Source: an uncultured Tropicimonas sp. (GTDB lineage: Bacteria; Pseudomonadota; Alphaproteobacteria; Rhodobacterales; Rhodobacteraceae). From it: a stretch of 64,000 bases of DNA. Positions 8,812 through 19,500 of the stretch are shown piece after piece. A program made the translations under genes and the position numbers. The notes under the pieces were generated by a model, which worked only from the letters and a program-made list of their open reading frames with translations, ran no database searches and was not told the DNA's origin. Where the stretch lies: contig CANMIP010000021.1 of assembly GCA_947497945.1 (NCBI GenBank), forward strand, positions 49,613 through 113,612, in the 5' to 3' direction. Numbering within the stretch: position 1 is the stretch's first letter; the number at the start of each line of letters is the position of its first letter.

Positions 8812-8989
8812 CGGAGCGCTGAAGGGCACGGAGACAAGGCCGAAGGCCGCCGTGCCAGCGCCTGCCCGTTCCGGCGGGCCGGCGCTTTGTCATCCATATG
8901 CAACGCTCTGATCTTCTTCGGATCTGGCCGGGATAAAGCGCGGACCACACGCGTTGCCGCGCCATCCCACGGGCAGGCGCTGGCACGGC
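8812..8989 (+). repeat. Dispersed MITE-like element, copy A, with perfect 21-bp inverted ends
   Basis: Bases 8849-8869 and 8969-8989 form a perfect 21-bp inverted repeat (outer part GCCGTGCCAGCGCC) enclosing about 100 bp. The interior, including GGCGCTTTGTCATCCA and TCTTCGGATCTGGCC, recurs in copy C (37580-37716, opposite orientation) and, less well, in copy B (33748-33912). A and B also share the 16-bp stretch CGGAGCGCTGAAGGGC upstream (8812-8827 and 33748-33763). No protein is encoded. It sits downstream of the thiamine enzyme and between convergent genes, where it may also fold as an RNA hairpin. Confidence 0.8.
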
Positions 8990-9056
8990 TTGCGTGGCAC
9001 TCGCAGAGAATGGCAACTCCGTTGCCAAGGCTGCCACGTCCGGCATTCCAGTCGCA

Positions 9057-9899
9057 TCAGCCAAGTGATGCGAAATACGCCTCCCAGCTCTGATGCGGCC
9101 GCCCGGCGGCTTTCTCGAAATCGCTGGGCCGGTCGAGCGCGCCGTCATGGATGCCCTGGTAAATCCCGGCGATGACCGGGCCGAGGAACGCGCCAAGTTC
9201 GGAGACCTCGAACTCCAGGAACTCTTGCTGGATCATCGCGCGATAGGTCAACTCGGTGCCGAAGGCGCGGTTGAGGTGTTCGGCAAGCTCCGCCTGGGTG
9301 AGTTTGTCGCCATGCAGATGGTAGGTCTGGCCGTCATGTTTCGGCTCGGTCAGCATGCGGGCATAGGCATAGGAAAGTTCGGGGCGCGAGGTGTAGCCGC
9401 AGCGGCCGTCGCCGGCGGAATTCATGATCGCGCCGAGTTTCTTGTAGCTCTCGATATAGTCCACGTCCGGCTCGATATAGATCCCGTTGCGCCCGATCAC
9501 CCAGTCGAGCCCGCTGGCGCGGATATCAGCCTCGGTCTGCCGGTTGCTCTGGATGATCGGCGAGAAGGACGTGCCTGTCTCGGCGCCCTGCACCGAGGTG
9601 TAGACGACCTTCTTCACCCCGGCCTCGCGGGCGGCGGTGATCACGTTGCGATGCTGGCCGATCCGGACCTCCGGCGCGGCCATGCCGGAGACGAGCAGCA
9701 GCCTGTCCACCCCGTCGAGGGAGGCGCGGAGTTGGTCGGGATCCTCGTAGTCGCCCGGACGGATCTCGATTCCCAGCCCGGCGGCTTTCGCGGGCGTGCG
9801 GGCGAGGCCGATAATGGGCTCGCCGGGGTCCAGCTCGACAAGCGCATGGGCGATAGCGGCGCCGAGCTGTCCAGAGGCGGCGGTTACGGCAATGGTCAT
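9057..9899 (-). CDS. NmrA/QorB-like NAD(P)-binding oxidoreductase
   Basis: A 280-residue atypical short-chain dehydrogenase. The N-terminus MTIAVTAASGQLGAAIAHAL carries the GxxGxxG-type dinucleotide motif; VVYTSVQGA and DWVIGRNGIYIE are typical of the quinone reductase 2 (QorB/YtfG) and NmrA subfamily. Such proteins reduce quinones or sense NAD(P) redox state. The start at 9899 has AAGGA seven bases upstream; the longer open frame is not needed. It is the last gene of a four-gene minus-strand operon divergent from a LysR regulator. Confidence 0.84.
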   Translation of the reverse strand: MTIAVTAASGQLGAAIAHALVELDPGEPIIGLARTPAKAAGLGIEIRPGDYEDPDQLRASLDGVDRLLLVSGMAAPEVRIGQHRNVITAAREAGVKKVVYTSVQGAETGTSFSPIIQSNRQTEADIRASGLDWVIGRNGIYIEPDVDYIESYKKLGAIMNSAGDGRCGYTSRPELSYAYARMLTEPKHDGQTYHLHGDKLTQAELAEHLNRAFGTELTYRAMIQQEFLEFEVSELGAFLGPVIAGIYQGIHDGALDRPSDFEKAAGRPHQSWEAYFASLG

Positions 9900-9984
9900 G
9901 GTGTTTTCCTTTGCGTGCGCCGGGGAGCGGTCGGTGCCCACTGCGCGGTTTGCTGTGTCATATGTCTGAAAGTCGGGGCAGGGA

Positions 9985-10752
9985 TCAGAACTTGCCGGAA
10001 TTGCCCCAGTCCGCGCGCGGAGAAATCGTTTCCTCGTTCTCCCAATGCTCGACGATCCGGCCGTTTTCGACACGGTAGAGGTCGAACCGCGCGTAATCCG
10101 CGCCGTCCGCATGGCGCTTGCCATAGGTGACGACGAAATCGCCCGCGCCGATCAGCTTGAAGAGCATCTCGTATCGCCCGGCCTCGCCTGAGGCCAGCCA
10201 ATGCGCAAGCCCGGCGCGGCCGGCGGCAATGCCGGGGGCGTGCTGGACGAGATCCTCGGCGACAAAACTTTCCAGCCGGTCATGATGACCCTCCTGCAGA
10301 ACGAGCTTGGTATAGTCGAGCACCAGCGCCTTGCTGGCCCCGGTGTCAGCGGTGGGATCGACCTTTGTCGCGCCGCGCACCATGTCCTCGCCAGAGGCGG
10401 TCTCGGCGACGAAGGGGGCGATGGTGTCCCAATGCTCGAGGATCAACCCGTCAGGGTCGGTGTAGAAAAGGTCTGTCGTGACCCAGCGGGCGGCGCCGTC
10501 ATTGAGGTCCTGGTAAGCGTTGCAGAAGACCCATGGACCGTCCTGAAAGCTGCGGACAATCTCGATCTCGCGCTTCGGATTGCGGTCGACGAAAGGTTCG
10601 AAGAAGGCCAGGAAGCCCTCGGCCCCGCCGCCCACGCCGGTCGAATGCTGCGTGTAGCGATGCCCGGTGTATTTCAGGACGGCCTCGCGGGCATTGCCGC
10701 CCGCGATCCCTTCCAGGTAGAGTTTATGGACATTGTCCAACGCGTTTCCCAT
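9985..10752 (-). CDS. Tandem SnoaL-like (NTF2-fold) protein
   Basis: A 255-residue protein built of two related halves, about residues 1-120 and 135-255. Each half has the SnoaL/NTF2 pattern of a helical start (VHKLYLEGIAGG / YTKLVLQEGHHD), QH (YTQHSTGVGGG / LVQHAPGIAAGR), and a final strand with hxxG-IxEHW (DGLILEHWD / NGRIVEHWE). SnoaL-like folds act as small cyclases, isomerases or ligand binders. AGGAAAG precedes the ATG. It lies between the metallo-hydrolase and the reductase genes of the operon. Function unknown; the duplication is clear from the sequence. Confidence 0.8.
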   Translation of the reverse strand: MGNALDNVHKLYLEGIAGGNAREAVLKYTGHRYTQHSTGVGGGAEGFLAFFEPFVDRNPKREIEIVRSFQDGPWVFCNAYQDLNDGAARWVTTDLFYTDPDGLILEHWDTIAPFVAETASGEDMVRGATKVDPTADTGASKALVLDYTKLVLQEGHHDRLESFVAEDLVQHAPGIAAGRAGLAHWLASGEAGRYEMLFKLIGAGDFVVTYGKRHADGADYARFDLYRVENGRIVEHWENEETISPRADWGNSGKF

Positions 10753-10773
10753 TTTTTCTTTCCTGTCATTGGT

Positions 10774-11847
10774 TTACGGGTCGAGCACGATCTGGTGCAT
10801 GAACATCGTCTGGCAGTTTTCGACCATGTTCAGCGGCGCGTTGCGCAAGGTGCCGTCCCATTTCTCGATCATCTGCTCGGCGCAGGCATTGGACGCGGTC
10901 ATGATGCCGGCCTTGTAGATGTAATGCGCGGCGGATTCGTCGTAGCGCGTCATCACCTCGGCCATTTCCCGATGATACCAGTCGCTTTGCACGATGCCAC
11001 CGATGGTCTGTTTCATGTCCTCGATGAAGCGGGCGTAGAGCTCCATATGCTCCGGCGTGCCGACGATGCGCTCATGCCCGGTGATGACGAAGTTGAAGTC
11101 GTATTCCGCCAGCAGCCGGTCGGGCAGGGCGAAGGCGAACCACGGGTCGGTGCTCTCGCCGAAATGGATCCAGGGGGCGGCATCGGGGTGGAACATGTCG
11201 ATGGCCCAGAGGATCTTCTGTTCCGGCGCCCAGATCAGCATGTCGCTCTGGGAGTGCCAGTTGCGTTCGAGGTCCCGCAGCTCCAGCACCAGCCCGCCGG
11301 TCTCCAGCCTGTAGTCGGTGTCGAAGACGATGTCGGGCAGCGGGCGTTTGGGGTCGTTGGCAATCGCCAGCAGATCCGCCGTTTCCTTTGATGCAATCAG
11401 CACGGCCTCCTCGGGGAAGAGATAGGCGCCCTGGCTGTGGTCGCGATGGTGGTGGGAATAGATCACATGGGTGATCGGCTTGTCCGTCACCCGCGGGATC
11501 AGCTCGAGCACGAAGGGCGAGACATCCGGCTTGGGATCGACCACGACGACGCCATCCTCGGTCTCGAAGAACACCATGTTTTCAAAGTCGTCATACACGA
11601 ACCAGGCGTTTTCGGCGATCTTGTAGGAGCCGTAGCCAGCCTCGGGCAGCGGTTCGTGGACGAAATCGCGGGCGCTGTAGCGGGCCTTGGTGGCCTCGTA
11701 GTCGAAGGGCGTGTCGGCCAGCACAACCAGGGGCAACAATCCCAGGGCAAGCGTGGCCGTGGCGAGAAGTTTGGGCATTCGGGGGATCCTCATGGCGGGT
11801 TTCGGGGATTGGTCGGGGACCGGCAAGATCACGTCGCCGGCGCTCAT
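10774..11847 (-). CDS. Exported metallo-beta-lactamase-fold hydrolase
   Basis: A 357-residue protein with a hydrophobic leader (LLATATLALGLLPLVVLA) and the zinc signature SHHHRDHSQGA at about residue 130, plus later His residues (NWHSQSDML, DMFHPDAAPWIHFG, VITGHERI) expected of the fold. The chosen start at 11847 (MSAGDV) overlaps the upstream stop as ATGA and has CGGAG before it; an inner start at 11793 (MRIPRM) would give a more classical signal peptide. The enzyme probably hydrolyses an ester, lactone or thioester in the periplasm. Substrate unknown. Confidence 0.8.
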   Translation of the reverse strand: MSAGDVILPVPDQSPKPAMRIPRMPKLLATATLALGLLPLVVLADTPFDYEATKARYSARDFVHEPLPEAGYGSYKIAENAWFVYDDFENMVFFETEDGVVVVDPKPDVSPFVLELIPRVTDKPITHVIYSHHHRDHSQGAYLFPEEAVLIASKETADLLAIANDPKRPLPDIVFDTDYRLETGGLVLELRDLERNWHSQSDMLIWAPEQKILWAIDMFHPDAAPWIHFGESTDPWFAFALPDRLLAEYDFNFVITGHERIVGTPEHMELYARFIEDMKQTIGGIVQSDWYHREMAEVMTRYDESAAHYIYKAGIMTASNACAEQMIEKWDGTLRNAPLNMVENCQTMFMHQIVLDP

Positions 11848-12146
11848 GATGCGCTCCGGGCAGGGCGCGAAGGCTGCCAGTCGAGCCTCGGGTTCTCGCG
11901 GAAGGCGAAGCGCTCCAGGTGGTCGGAGATCACCTTGACGGCCGTGTCCAGCTCGGCCGCGGTCTCGGCGGAGACTTCGAGCGCCAGCCGGCCGCCCTGC
12001 GCGACCAGGATGCATTGCCCGAAGGGAAGCTCGATGCGGCCGGAGGTTTCGCCGAGATGGATCGGCACCTTGCGGCCAAAGTGGTGGCAGAGCGCGGTCA
12101 TGTAGCGCTGCGCCCGCTCGGTCTCGAATTCTGCATGTTTCTCCAT
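11844..12146 (-). CDS. DUF2218 domain protein
   Basis: A 100-residue protein whose body (ARRY-like RAQRYMTALCHHFGRKVP, then GRIELPFGQC, ending HLERFAFRE) matches the DUF2218 family often found near siderophore or stress genes. It is the first gene of the operon; AAGGAG lies directly upstream of ATG at 12146. Its TGA overlaps the next ATG. Biochemical role unknown. Confidence 0.78.
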   Translation of the reverse strand: MEKHAEFETERAQRYMTALCHHFGRKVPIHLGETSGRIELPFGQCILVAQGGRLALEVSAETAAELDTAVKVISDHLERFAFRENPRLDWQPSRPARSAS

Positions 12147-12243
12147 GCCGTCGCTCCTTGAAGCTGTCGAGCAGGTGATATCGGCTCTTTATTGCGCGGG
12201 GTATCCAGTGTTATCGGAAGTCATAGTTCGGACAGGCGGAACA

Positions 12244-13125
12244 ATGATCGATCACCTCAGGCATATGGCCGTCTTCGCGCGGGTTGTGGATGCGGGCTCC
12301 TTCCGGGCGGCAGCCCGGGAGATCGGGCTCTCGCCCTCACGGGTGAGCGAGACGGTCTCCGATCTCGAAACCTATCTCGGCGCGACGCTGCTCTACCGGA
12401 CGACCCGCAAGATTGCCCTGACCAGTGAAGGCCGGGTCTTCCATGCCCGCGTGACCGAGATGTTGCGCAGCGCCGAGACCGGGTTGAACGAGCTCAACGC
12501 GCTGTCGCTGGAGCCGGCAGGGGCGTTGCGGATCTCTGCGCCGGCCTTCATGGCCTCGTCGGGCATCTCGACGGCGATTGCCGAGTTCATCCGGCTGCAC
12601 CCGCATGTCGCGCTGTCGGTGTCCTTCACGGATTACCGCGTGGACCTGATGGAGGACGGGTTCGACGTGAATATCCGCGCCGGTTGGCTGCAGGACAGCT
12701 CGATGATGTCGCGCAAGCTGGGCGACATGGAGCGGGTGCTGGTGGCCGGCGCGGAATATGCCGCGTCGCGCCCGCGGCCCGAACACCCGTCCGAGCTGGA
12801 GGACTGGGACTGGATCGGCTTCGCGCACCGCCCGGATGCGGAGGAGTTCCTGTCGCCGGACGGCGGGCGGGTGAAGGTCCTCGGACGCTCGCAATTGCAG
12901 GTCGACAGCGCCGAGGCGCTTTATCACTTCACGCGGCAGAATCTCGGCGTGACGATCCTGCCGTCCTATCTGGCGGCGCGCGGCGAGGCGACGGGCGGGT
13001 TCGTGCGGCTGCTGCCGGAATGGGGGCTCCGTCCGCTCGGCCTGCATGCGGTCTGGCCGGACCAGTCGCGGCGGGAGAGCCTGACCCTGCTCTTCGTGCG
13101 TTTCCTGGCCGAGCGATACCGTTAG
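12244..13125 (+). CDS. LysR-family transcriptional regulator
   Basis: A 293-residue regulator. Residues 1-65 form the winged helix-turn-helix (DHLRHMAVFARVVDAGSFRA ... LSPSRVSETVSDLE ... LLYRTTRKIALTSEG), followed by a periplasmic-binding-like effector domain. The start ATG 12244 gives the usual N-terminus; the upstream frame extension is discarded. It is transcribed away from the DUF2218-MBL-SnoaL-QorB operon with a 97-bp divergent gap, the classic layout for LysR control of that operon. Effector unknown. Confidence 0.9.
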   Translation: MIDHLRHMAVFARVVDAGSFRAAAREIGLSPSRVSETVSDLETYLGATLLYRTTRKIALTSEGRVFHARVTEMLRSAETGLNELNALSLEPAGALRISAPAFMASSGISTAIAEFIRLHPHVALSVSFTDYRVDLMEDGFDVNIRAGWLQDSSMMSRKLGDMERVLVAGAEYAASRPRPEHPSELEDWDWIGFAHRPDAEEFLSPDGGRVKVLGRSQLQVDSAEALYHFTRQNLGVTILPSYLAARGEATGGFVRLLPEWGLRPLGLHAVWPDQSRRESLTLLFVRFLAERYR

Positions 13126-13190
13126 CAGCGGGCGAGGGGCGGGAAGCTCCGGGCAACTCCGTCGGGTTTGCGCCGGACGGGGAAGGGGGC

Positions 13191-16100
13191 TCAGGTCTCG
13201 AAGCTCTGCCGGATGGCGGCAAGGATCGTATCGCGGGAGACGGGTTTCATGAGCCGGATCGGCGCGGGGCCGGGCGCGGCCGCGGCAGACGGCTCCTCCT
13301 CTTCCTCCTCGTAGCCGGAGACCAGGATCACGCGCAGACCGGGAGAAAGCGCTTGCAGTCGGCGCGCCAGCTCCGGCCCGAGCAAGCCGCCCGGCATCAT
13401 GACATCCGACACCAGCAAATCATAGCCCGGGTCGGCCTCGAAGGCGCGGCAGGCGCTGGCGCCGTCGCCGGTGGCGGTCACCGCGTGCCCGGCGGCGCGA
13501 AGCGTGCGCACGGTCAGGTCGAGCACCTCCGGATCGTCCTCCGCAACCAGCACCCGCAGCCCGGCGGGGCGCTCCGGCGGCCGGGTCGGCTGCGCAGCAC
13601 CATCGCCCTCGGCGCCGGTCTCGAGCGCGCCGAAGAAAAGCTGGAAGCGCGCGCCTTGCCCCGGCTGGGACAGCACGCGCACCTCGCCGCCGGACTGTTT
13701 CATGAAGCCCTGCACTTTCGACAGGCCGAGTCCGGAGCCGCTGCCGGGCGGTTTCGTGGTGAAGAAGGGGTCGAAGATCCGTGACAGGTGCTCCGGCGCG
13801 ATCCCCTCGCCGGAATCGCTCACCGAGAGCAGGACGTGCGGCCCCTCGGGCAGATCCTCCGGCCCCTGTGCGTCCTCGGGCCCGATATTGGCGGTTTCGA
13901 CGATCAGCCGACCGCCTTCGGGCATCGCGTCCTTCGCGTTCAGGATGAGGTTCAGCAACACGCTCTCGGTCTCGCCGGGATCGGCCTCGACCGGCCAGAG
14001 CCGCTGGGCAAGCCGCGTCTCCAGCGTGATATTGGAGGGCAGCATCCGCGAGATCCAGCTCCGGGTCTCCTCGATCAGCGCGTTCAGGTCGACCCGGCGC
14101 GGCCGCAGCGGCGCGCGGCGGGCGAAGGCGAGCATGCTCTGGGTCAGGTCGGCGCCCCGCTGGGCCGCGGCGATCGTCGCATCGGCCATGCGAAGCTCGG
14201 CGGGCTCGGAGAGGTGGTCGCGCAGCAGTTCCTGGTTGCCCATGATCACCGCCAGCAGGTTGTTGAAATCATGCGCCACGCCGCCGGTCAGCTGTCCGAT
14301 CGCGCTCAGCCGGTCGGAGCGCTCGGCCTTTGTACGGCTGCGCTCCTGCTCGGTGACGTCATGGATGACGAGGACGGTGCCGATCTCGGGCGAGGCGTCG
14401 GGCGGCAGGCTGGAGCTGGCGAGCTGGACGTGACGGGGGGCGCCGCCATCCGGGGCCGACAGCAGCAGCATCTCGTCGCGCAGCGCGTCGCCCGCCTGCG
14501 CCCGGCGCAGCGGGTCGCGCGTCTCGGTGAGTTCCGCCTGGCCCTGCGTCTCCAGGAAACGGGCGGTCGCCGGCCAGTCGACGGGGACCGTCTCCGGGGC
14601 AAGGCCGAGCATCGCGCGGGCCTGGGCATTGGCGATGGCGATCCGGCCGGAGCGGTCCAGCGCGAGAATGGCGCTCTGGGCGGCGTCCATGACCGCTTGC
14701 AGGCGGCTGGAGACATCGCGGATCCGGGCGGCCTGCTGCAGGGCGAGGCTGCGTCCGCGCAGGCTGAGGACGAGGCCGATGGCCGTGCCCAGCAGGACGA
14801 TCACGGCAATGCCAAGCGCGGCAAAGGCGATTTGCCGGCGGGTCTCGGTCCAGAAGAGCGGCTCTCCGAAATAGACCTGGCGCAGGGTTTCGAACTCGTC
14901 GGAGAGCAGATAGCCCGGGATCACGCTGTTGAACGCTTCGCGCGCCTCGCCAAGCCCGTAGCGGAGCGCGATGGCGCGGGATGTCCGGAACACGGTCGGG
15001 TCGAGCTCCTGGAGCTGATCTCCGACGCCGTTCCGTTCGGCAAGCCCGGGCATGAAGCGCCGGGTTGCCAGCACCGCGTCGACATCCCCTTCCAGCAGCG
15101 GCCGGAGCAACCCTTCGATGCTCTCGACCGCAACCGTCTCGAAAGCGGTCTGCGCGCGGGCCTGGCCATGGGCGTAGCTGCCCGCGAAGGCCCCGACCCG
15201 ACGTCCGGCCAGGTCCTCCAGAGAGGTGATTTCGCCGGCTTCCCCGGCGCGGATGCTGATGGCGGTCTCCAGGTGCTCCAGCGGCAGCGAGAAATCCATC
15301 TGCTGGTCCTTGGAGGGCGAGATGCCGAGGAGTGGGATGATGTCTACTCCGGCCGCCGCCGGCCCCAGGGGCAGGCTCGTGAGCGGCACGAACCGGTACT
15401 CCCAGGTGATCCCGGCGAGCTGGGCGAGGTCGGTGAACAGATCGATGACGAAACCGTCCATCTCTCCCTTCTCGTCCAGGAAATAATAGGGGGCGAGGGA
15501 CTGGTCCGCGGGAAGTTCCGGCAGCGCGACGGTCAGGATCTCGGGCGGCGGATCGAAAAGGTCGACCTTGAACCGATGGCGCAAGGCCAGCAGCGTCCCG
15601 TCCGCCTCCAGCCGCCGGATCGCCTCGTTGATCGGGGCGATGAGCTCGGCGCGGGACTTGTTGAGGACGGCAACCCGGTCGAACTCGGCCAGCGGCGGGC
15701 CGATGGGACGGATCCTGTGATCGACACCGGCCTCATAGGCTCGGGCCTGGATCGCGTCCTCGGGAAAGACGATCACGTCGACATCGCCGGAGAGCAGCGC
15801 GAACATCGCAGCACCCGAGGCAGTGACCTCATGAACAATGTTGCGATCGGCCAGCGCCTGCACCAGAGGGCTGATATCCTGTCGCCAGAGAATGATATGC
15901 AGTCCCGTGGCGCGTTCGAGGTCGATCTCGCCGACCCGCGAACCGAGGGCAAAGGCCTGGTGCCGTGTCCGGCCCAAAGGCACAGAGAAGACGTTATTTT
16001 CCGCAAAGAATTCGAACTGACCGGCGCCGACGATGAAGTCGACCTCCCCCAGGCTCTGGGCCTCCGCGCAGTCGGCCAGGGTCTCGCGCGGGTGGATCTC

Positions 16101-16352
16101 GGTCGCAAGGCCGATCTCCGCGGCGACACGGCGGGAAAGTTCGATGAAAAAGCCCGAATAGGCGCCATCCGCACCGATCTGGTAATAGGGCGGCGCATGC
16201 GCCCAGCAGACGGTCAGCGGGCGATCCGCGTCGTCGGCATTGGCCTGGGTCGCTGCGAGAAATGCGAAAAGGACCATGAACCGGAGCGAGAAGCGCCACT
16301 GGACCTTGCGGTTCCCCGTCCTGTCGCCCCTGCCTCGCCATGTTCTGCTCAT
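13191..16352 (-). CDS. Hybrid sensor histidine kinase with two periplasmic binding domains (kinase 1)
   Basis: About 1053 residues from the MSRTWR start (start uncertain; 16370 also possible). Order: leader FMVLFAFLAATQANA; two tandem SBP-family-3-like domains (about 40-255, LTVCWAHAPPYYQIG; and 270-495, YYFLDEKGEMDGFVIDLF); a transmembrane helix (IAFAALGIAVIVLLG); PAS-like region (DAAQSAILALDRSGRIAIA); HisKA with the phospho-acceptor His in GGVAHDFNNLL; HATPase_c (N-box NLILNAKDAMP, GSGSGLGLS); C-terminal receiver with Asp in LLVSDVMMPG. BvgS-like layout but no HPt or DNA-binding domain. A Glu run (YEEEEEEP) interrupts the receiver loop. It is divergent from kinase 2. Confidence 0.9.
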   Translation of the reverse strand: MSRTWRGRGDRTGNRKVQWRFSLRFMVLFAFLAATQANADDADRPLTVCWAHAPPYYQIGADGAYSGFFIELSRRVAAEIGLATEIHPRETLADCAEAQSLGEVDFIVGAGQFEFFAENNVFSVPLGRTRHQAFALGSRVGEIDLERATGLHIILWRQDISPLVQALADRNIVHEVTASGAAMFALLSGDVDVIVFPEDAIQARAYEAGVDHRIRPIGPPLAEFDRVAVLNKSRAELIAPINEAIRRLEADGTLLALRHRFKVDLFDPPPEILTVALPELPADQSLAPYYFLDEKGEMDGFVIDLFTDLAQLAGITWEYRFVPLTSLPLGPAAAGVDIIPLLGISPSKDQQMDFSLPLEHLETAISIRAGEAGEITSLEDLAGRRVGAFAGSYAHGQARAQTAFETVAVESIEGLLRPLLEGDVDAVLATRRFMPGLAERNGVGDQLQELDPTVFRTSRAIALRYGLGEAREAFNSVIPGYLLSDEFETLRQVYFGEPLFWTETRRQIAFAALGIAVIVLLGTAIGLVLSLRGRSLALQQAARIRDVSSRLQAVMDAAQSAILALDRSGRIAIANAQARAMLGLAPETVPVDWPATARFLETQGQAELTETRDPLRRAQAGDALRDEMLLLSAPDGGAPRHVQLASSSLPPDASPEIGTVLVIHDVTEQERSRTKAERSDRLSAIGQLTGGVAHDFNNLLAVIMGNQELLRDHLSEPAELRMADATIAAAQRGADLTQSMLAFARRAPLRPRRVDLNALIEETRSWISRMLPSNITLETRLAQRLWPVEADPGETESVLLNLILNAKDAMPEGGRLIVETANIGPEDAQGPEDLPEGPHVLLSVSDSGEGIAPEHLSRIFDPFFTTKPPGSGSGLGLSKVQGFMKQSGGEVRVLSQPGQGARFQLFFGALETGAEGDGAAQPTRPPERPAGLRVLVAEDDPEVLDLTVRTLRAAGHAVTATGDGASACRAFEADPGYDLLVSDVMMPGGLLGPELARRLQALSPGLRVILVSGYEEEEEEPSAAAAPGPAPIRLMKPVSRDTILAAIRQSFET

Positions 16353-16529
16353 GTCCGGACATGTGCGCATGGTCCTACCGGCTGTAAAGCACGAGCATTG
16401 TCGCATCCCGGCGCGCTTGCGCAGGCGATTTTGTCCGGTCGCGCCATGACCAGGCAATGACGAGTTTGACATATTGCAGGCGCGCCCTCTCGTGCTAGCC
16501 TTGACCGAGTCGACCGTTGTCCGGCTTGC

Positions 16530-19500
16530 GTGACCCAGAGCGCTTTCGTCCTGCCGAGCCACTCAGACCGGCGCCGCTCGCCTGGGCTGTGCAGGTCCCG
16601 GCAGGGTTCAATCTCGATAGGAAAGGCCTTGGGAAAGACCCTCTTTCGCCTGATCTGCAGCCGCGCCCGGGTCCTTGCCCGGGTTTTCGCCCTGATCGTC
16701 CTGTCCTGCCTCGCCTCCGGTGTCGCTGCCCAGGAGGGCACGCCGCCGCTCCGGGTTGGCTGGACGCTGGCGCCCCCTTTCTTCCAGTACGATTCCTCTG
16801 GGCGGCGCTCGGGGGCCGTGCAGGAGCTCGTCGAGCGGATTGCCGAGGAGATCGGTTTCGACATCCGGGTCACGCCATATGTTTCCGCCGAGGCGATGGT
16901 CGACGGCTACCTCGCAGGCGAGTTGGATGTCATTCCCGGGCCGTTGGGCAGTGCCGCACTCCGCGAGATCAGCCTGACGAGCCTCCCGGTCAGCAAGGGA
17001 ACGATCCGCAAGTATGTTGCCCCCGACCGCCGGACCGGCCTTGACTGGATGGAGGCGCCGGGATTGCGGGTCGGCTATGTCATGCCGGCGCGGCTGCCGG
17101 TTTTCGACGCCGCCCTGGAGGGGAATGTCGAGGTCCCGATGAACGCGATCGGGGACGCGATCCTGGCCCTGATTTCAGGCGATATTGATATCCTGCTGAG
17201 CTCGGAGGAAACGGCGCAGGCCTGGGCGTTCCGGGCCGGTCTCGACCATAGGCTCGCCGCCGTTGGCGAGCCGCTTCAGGAAATCGACCGCGTGATCCAG
17301 CTCCAGCGCAGCCGTTCCGAGCTGCTCGCCCCGATCAACCGCGCGATCACCACCTTGCGCGAGCGCGGCACGCTGGCGGCGCTGCGGTCGAAATACAGGA
17401 TGGACGCCTTCGATCCGGAGCCGGCGGTGCTGACGGTCGGCGTCCGGAATTACCCGCCCTTCCAGTTCGTGACCGAAGAGGGCGAATTCGACGGTTTCGC
17501 CATCGAGGTCTTTCGCGCCCTCGCGGAGATGGCCGAGCTTGACTACCGGTTCACCGAGATTTCCGCCGCCGACCTGCGCGAGGGCCCGCGCCCGGGCAGC
17601 TTCGACATGGTTCCGTTGCTGAGCATCGACGACAGGCGCAGGCAGTTTGGCGATTTCACACTGCCGATCGAGGAGTCGCAGCTCGGGATCCACATGCGAA
17701 GCGGCGAGCAGGCGGGAATCAACGACCTGTCCGATCTCGCCGGCCGCAAGGTCGCCGTGATCCCCAAGAGCCTGCTGCATGCGGATGCGCAGGCCATCGG
17801 TGGGCTGGAAATCGTCGAGGCGGATTCGCCGGCCGAGATGCTCGAAATGCTGGTTGGCGGCGAGGTCGATGCGATCCTGTCGGGGCAGGTTCCGGTCGTG
17901 GACTGGATGCGGCAGCAGGACCGGGTCGGAGAGGTCGAGATGGTGCAGCCGCCGCTGATCTTCGGGCAACGCGCCGTGGCGATGCGCTTTGGCCTGGGCG
18001 GTGTGCGCGAGAGGCTGAACGCGGTGATCCCGGCATTCCTGCTCTCCGCCGAGTTCGAAACCCTTCGGCAGACCTATCGCGGCGGCGAACCTGCCTTCTG
18101 GACCGAGAGCCGCAAGCGCCGCGCCATAGGCCTGGCGAGCGTAACCGGCCTGTTGCTCCTTGTGCTGGGGCTTGCCGCGACCCTGAACATGCGCGCGCGC
18201 CGGCAGGCGGAAGCGGCGCAGCGCCAGGCCGAACAGCTCTCGTCGCAACGGCTGGAGATATCGAACCAGCTGCGCGCGGTGATGGATGCCGCCCAGAGCG
18301 GCATTGTCGGCCTGAACCGGCTCGGACAGGTCGCCATCGCCAATCCGCTCGGCTTGGCGATGCTCGATGCGGACGCCCTTGCCATCCCCTTCGAAATACC
18401 GGTCCGAATGAATTTCGCCGACAGCCGCGGGGTGCCGCTGATCTCGCGCGAGCGCCATCCGTTCAACCGCGCGCTGGCCGGAGAGGAGCTGCGCGGGGAG
18501 CTGTACCTGATCTCGAAGGGGGATGGCCGGGACACGGTCCGCGCCCGGATATCGAGCACGCAGATCCCGGAGAAGGTCTCCTCAGAGATGGCCACCGTGC
18601 TTGTCATCGCCGATGTCACCGAACAGGAGCGCAACCGCGAACGCGTCGAGCGCGCAGAACGCCTGGGCGCGATTGGCCAGCTGACCGGCGGGGTGGCGCA
18701 TGATTTCAACAACCTGCTCGCGGTCATCCTGGGGCGGCAGGAATTGCTGCGCGACGATCTTGAGGATGAAGAACTGCTGGAACATGTCGAGGCCAGTATC
18801 GGCGCGGCGGAGCGTGGCGCGGACCTGACCCGGTCGATGCTGGCTTTCGCCCGCAAGGCGCCGCTGGAGGCGGGCAAGATCGGGTTGAACCAGCTCGTCA
18901 TGGAGATCCGCGACTGGATCGAGCGCACGCTTCCGGCCGATATCGAGCTTGTGGCCGAACTCGCGGCGAATCCGGACCAGGTCAAGGTCGATCCCGGCGC
19001 GGCGGAAAGTGCGCTCCTGAACATGATCCTGAATGCGCGGGACGCGATGCCGACGGGCGGCGGCCTGACGATCGGGACGGAAAATGTCACCGTCGGCGCG
19101 GAGCGGGCGGGGCCGAACCGCGAGGTCGGTCCGGGACGCTATGTCGTCCTGTCGGTCTCCGATACCGGGCATGGCATCCCGCTGGCAAATCTCGACCGTG
19201 TCTTCGATCCGTTCTTCACCACCAAGGCCGAGGGCAAGGGGTCGGGGCTCGGCCTGGCGATGACGCTTGGCTTTGTCGAACAATCCGGCGGCCGGGCGAC
19301 GGTGGAAAGCACGCCCGATCGCGGGACCACTTTCAGGCTCTGGTTCCCGGCCCCCGAGACAAATGCCAGGATCGAAGGCCGCGCGACGGAAGCTCCCGCG
19401 CCTCTGTCTTCCAGCCAGCGCATTCTCGTCGCCGAGGACAATGCCGAGGTGCTGGCCGTGCTGGTGGCAACGCTGCGCCGGGCCGGCTACCGGGTGGAGG

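Noticed and set aside
13788..16460. 890-residue plus-strand frame opposite kinase 1
   Set aside because: Shadow of the kinase in the complementary phase; no ribosome site and no family resemblance.
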